64,000 nucleotides of DNA from Bacteroidia bacterium. GTDB taxonomy: Bacteria > Bacteroidota > Bacteroidia > Flavobacteriales > Flavobacteriaceae. A program made the translations under genes and the position numbers. Position 1 is the first letter of the stretch; every line of letters starts with the position of its first letter. The DNA is taken from positions 1-64,000 of the forward strand of contig JAUIFO010000013.1 in the NCBI GenBank assembly GCA_030430385.1. Reading direction: 5' to 3'. Under the pieces are notes generated by a model. It worked only from the letters and a program-made list of their open reading frames with translations. It was not told the origin of the DNA and searched no databases. Below are positions 61,803 through 64,000 of the stretch, one piece after another.

Positions 61803-64000
61803 TAGTTTGGGTTTCCAATATATGAATTAGTTTCAATTTTAATGTATTCAAAATTTGAATTATCCAAGGCTTGTAATTGTTTATTTGAATGATTTTGAAT
61901 GCGCTCAGGAACAATCTTATCTGAGATTTCCATATTTGGAAGACCATTTACAAAAACGTGTTCCATATTGCTATTTATAACTTTTACAGAGGCGTCTTCT
62001 TCGAGTTGATATTCGAATGACTGCTTTCGTTGCTGTCTAATTCCTTCTTTAATAAATTGATGGTCAACCCAAAGAAGCTCTTTTTCAGTATTGTAGTAAG
62101 CAATTAATAATTGCGGAATTGTAATTTCTTTGATGCCAGTATTTAACAAAGTTCCTGTTAATTTAGAATCATCTTGTTCGAGATGACTTATGGCAATGTC
62201 TTTATAAATTTCAGAACCAGATACATTTCCAGCGGCATGAAGATCAAATTTAGATGGAATGTCTTCTAGGTTGACAGGTGTAAATTCGTCTGGATTGAAA
62301 CTATCAGGAATTGAATCCTTTGTGCTGGACCAAGCGATACCTTCAAAGTCTATTCTAAACATGGTCGACTCTTTAGGCATTAGTTTATGTTTCATGTGGT
62401 ACTTAGCATTGTATGTTGCTAATGCTTTATTTGCTTTGCTATATAATGATGCTTTAAGGACAACATCAGAAGGTACATTGTCTATATTTTGAACCTCTCC
62501 AATAATAGAGTACTTTCCTTTATACTGAATTAGTTTTGCATGTAAGACCTCAAGAACAGGTTGTTTTAAGACATCTTCATGATGCGTTTGTTCTGTTGTT
62601 ATGCGTCGTCTACCTTGATTAAAAAAACTCGGTTGACTTTTACTGTACAGTTGGTCTGGAGGTAAATCTGTGTCAAGTACTTCAGGTACAATAAACCATT
62701 GTCCATCAATTTTTGTCAGTGATTTGATCTCTTCCTTTTCAAGGCGTTCTAAAGGTGTTATCCAATTGGAAGTTACAAGTATGGTCACCTTATCAAACGA
62801 TTGTTTTATAATTTTGGTTTCTAAAGCATCTAATTTTGCATAACTGCTTAACAATCCATCTGTAACTGAAACTTCAAGCATGTATTGATCTAAAGATAAA
62901 TCACTACTTGGATCAATAAAACTGAAGGCTTTTTCAAATGCTTTAAAATCTAAAGCATCATAGTAGGATATAAGAACATCTTCAGGATCATTTTGGGTAT
63001 TTGTTTTAAGGTACAAATGATAAATGCTAGTAAATATAATTACAAAGAGTATTAGATTCCATAGGTGCGAAAGCTTTATTAAAGCTGAAGAAAATCCGTC
63101 ATAAGTTGATTTAAATTTCATGTAGACACTTTCAGATTTAGTCGGGATTTTCAATGCTCTTATCCAAATCATTTGAATGTTTAACATAAATGCGATTAGG
63201 ATTGTAGAGATTGGAATAATTCCCCAGAGTAATTTCTGCCATTTAGGGACATCATTTTTGGGAAGAATAGACGAAATAGGAGGTACGTTAAGTCGTTCCC
63301 ACACCATAATTCCGTTTTCTAATTGTTGCAAGCGTTGCCAACCACAATAAAACAAAATTGGGTCATAAAACTTATCGTTAGAAAAGATATATTTCAGATT
63401 ATACTTTTCAGGTGTTGTTAGAAACTGCTGTAATGAGCCAATGCCAGCCACACCTTTAAATTTAGAGTTTTCTAAGCGCTCAATAGGTCTTGTAGTGAGT
63501 TCTGGTAATCGTCTTGCGGAATGGTAATTGCCATCAACAGTTAATGCTTTTGTTTGTGTACTTAGCCAAGCCATTTGATCCCCAAATCCAAGGGTTAAAA
63601 ATCGCCATTTATCATGATCATCCTGATTTAGGAAGTTTACAATAGGGAGCATTTTAATAGTTTCAGGTTGAGCAGGTCTAAAGTAACTCAGACTAATCGT
63701 AAAAGCAGTCATGAATAAAAATAAGGTTGCTAAAGCTCCTCCGAGAATTCTATGGTATATGGTTCCTAACGATGCTTGAATTTTTGATTTTAAATCGGTT
63801 TCAACCAATCTATATGTGAATTCACCAAACATTGGTAAGGCCATAATGGAAGCCCAAAGTGTAAATCGATCTAGTGTAAGAATATTAAAGGCGGTTTCAC
63901 CTAAAACTAGTCTTGGTATTGGTGTTGTACCACCTGTACCTAAAATAGTTAAGATGGTAAATGATAAGCCAAAAAATAAATAACGTTTACTATAGAATCT
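61802..64000 (-). CDS. Large multi-domain membrane protein, 5' end missing
   Basis: The frame has no stop and stays open to the right edge, so the internal ATG at 63844 is not the true start; the residues before it (ILGTGGTTPIPRLVLGETAF, LTLDRFTLWASI) read as part of the same protein. At least 730 residues are visible: membrane helices near the right edge and around 63.7 kb, a soluble loop, more helices at 63.2 and 63.0 kb, then an NTF2-like module (DPEDVLISYYDALDF ... DGQWFIVPEVLD) and beta domains. The N-terminal part recalls the membrane proteins annotated as PTPS-related. Probably part of glycan synthesis or export. Confidence 0.65.
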   Translation of the reverse strand, partial: RFYSKRYLFFGLSFTILTILGTGGTTPIPRLVLGETAFNILTLDRFTLWASIMALPMFGEFTYRLVETDLKSKIQASLGTIYHRILGGALATLFLFMTAFTISLSYFRPAQPETIKMLPIVNFLNQDDHDKWRFLTLGFGDQMAWLSTQTKALTVDGNYHSARRLPELTTRPIERLENSKFKGVAGIGSLQQFLTTPEKYNLKYIFSNDKFYDPILFYCGWQRLQQLENGIMVWERLNVPPISSILPKNDVPKWQKLLWGIIPISTILIAFMLNIQMIWIRALKIPTKSESVYMKFKSTYDGFSSALIKLSHLWNLILFVIIFTSIYHLYLKTNTQNDPEDVLISYYDALDFKAFEKAFSFIDPSSDLSLDQYMLEVSVTDGLLSSYAKLDALETKIIKQSFDKVTILVTSNWITPLERLEKEEIKSLTKIDGQWFIVPEVLDTDLPPDQLYSKSQPSFFNQGRRRITTEQTHHEDVLKQPVLEVLHAKLIQYKGKYSIIGEVQNIDNVPSDVVLKASLYSKANKALATYNAKYHMKHKLMPKESTMFRIDFEGIAWSSTKDSIPDSFNPDEFTPVNLEDIPSKFDLHAAGNVSGSEIYKDIAISHLEQDDSKLTGTLLNTGIKEITIPQLLIAYYNTEKELLWVDHQFIKEGIRQQRKQSFEYQLEEDASVKVINSNMEHVFVNGLPNMEISDKIVPERIQNHSNKQLQALDNSNFEYIKIETNSYIGNPN

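Noticed and set aside
61802-63844. Complete gene of 680 codons starting at ATG 63844
   Set aside because: The frame stays open upstream to the window edge and the upstream residues look like part of the same membrane protein, so it is a 5'-truncated gene.

Overview
The window is AT-rich chromosomal DNA from a member of the Bacteroidota, most likely a marine Flavobacteriaceae. The signs are type IX secretion (T9SS) C-terminal sorting domains, many lipoproteins with a Cys-Ser-Lys-Asp style lipobox, an exonuclease-polymerase fusion of DnaE, RpsP with an acidic Ala/Glu tail, few Shine-Dalgarno sites, and promoters of the Bacteroidota type (TTTG, about 19 bases, TAnnTTTG). No transposase, integrase, phage gene or CRISPR array was seen.

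Layout. 1-2 kb: end of a secreted lamin-tail protein and a tiny T9SS-sorted protein. 2.1-9.6 kb: a PhoB/PhoR-type two-component pair, a glycosyltransferase, then trmB, a LysE-type exporter, an alkyltransferase-like protein, Mrp, Nfu, ferredoxin-NADP reductase and a 2Fe-2S ferredoxin. 9.7-14.7 kb (minus): phosphoesterase, SGNH lipoprotein, glutaryl-CoA dehydrogenase type enzyme, tRNA methyltransferase, rimM, rpsP. 14.9-25 kb: Ca-binding lipoprotein, DUF2383 protein, dnaE, a SRPBCC-ArsR-SRPBCC operon with twin operators, a structured repeat element, trxA, a clpP paralogue, a DUF58 protein, tRNA-Asp. 25.2-31 kb: a candidate small RNA, lipoproteins, a TPR histidine kinase with its LuxR-type regulator, and a second candidate small RNA. 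31-43.9 kb: DUF456, BlaI/BlaR1-like pair with operators, membrane and envelope genes, ruvC, hemW, a cyclase-family protein, DUF4230 and MmcQ.

The most interesting part is 43.9-64 kb. One operon encodes a CheY-like receiver, an H-NOX heme domain, a PAS histidine kinase, a FIST-domain protein (the family of the NO sensor NosP), a second histidine kinase, an Hpt protein and a LytTR response regulator. Direct repeats of about 14 bp with a 21-bp period (CCATTCGTC / CCATCCGTC) lie upstream of this operon, of a large T9SS-secreted protein, of a STAS-flippase unit and of a glycosyltransferase gene. Their distances to the candidate -7 boxes (62, 73, 82 and 82 bases) differ by roughly whole helical turns. 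The simplest reading is that the LytTR protein controls its own operon together with a secreted protein and an exopolysaccharide-like locus: TPR plus outer-membrane barrel, STAS, flippase, glycosyltransferase, a membrane-anchored GH5-like hydrolase, an Ig-like protein and a large membrane protein running off the right end. This would be a heme/NO-responsive phosphorelay driving surface polysaccharide and adhesin production. The repeats and domain architecture are seen directly; the regulatory circuit is inference.

A lone KAP-type P-loop NTPase gene (52.6-54.0 kb) sits inside this regulon and looks unrelated to it.
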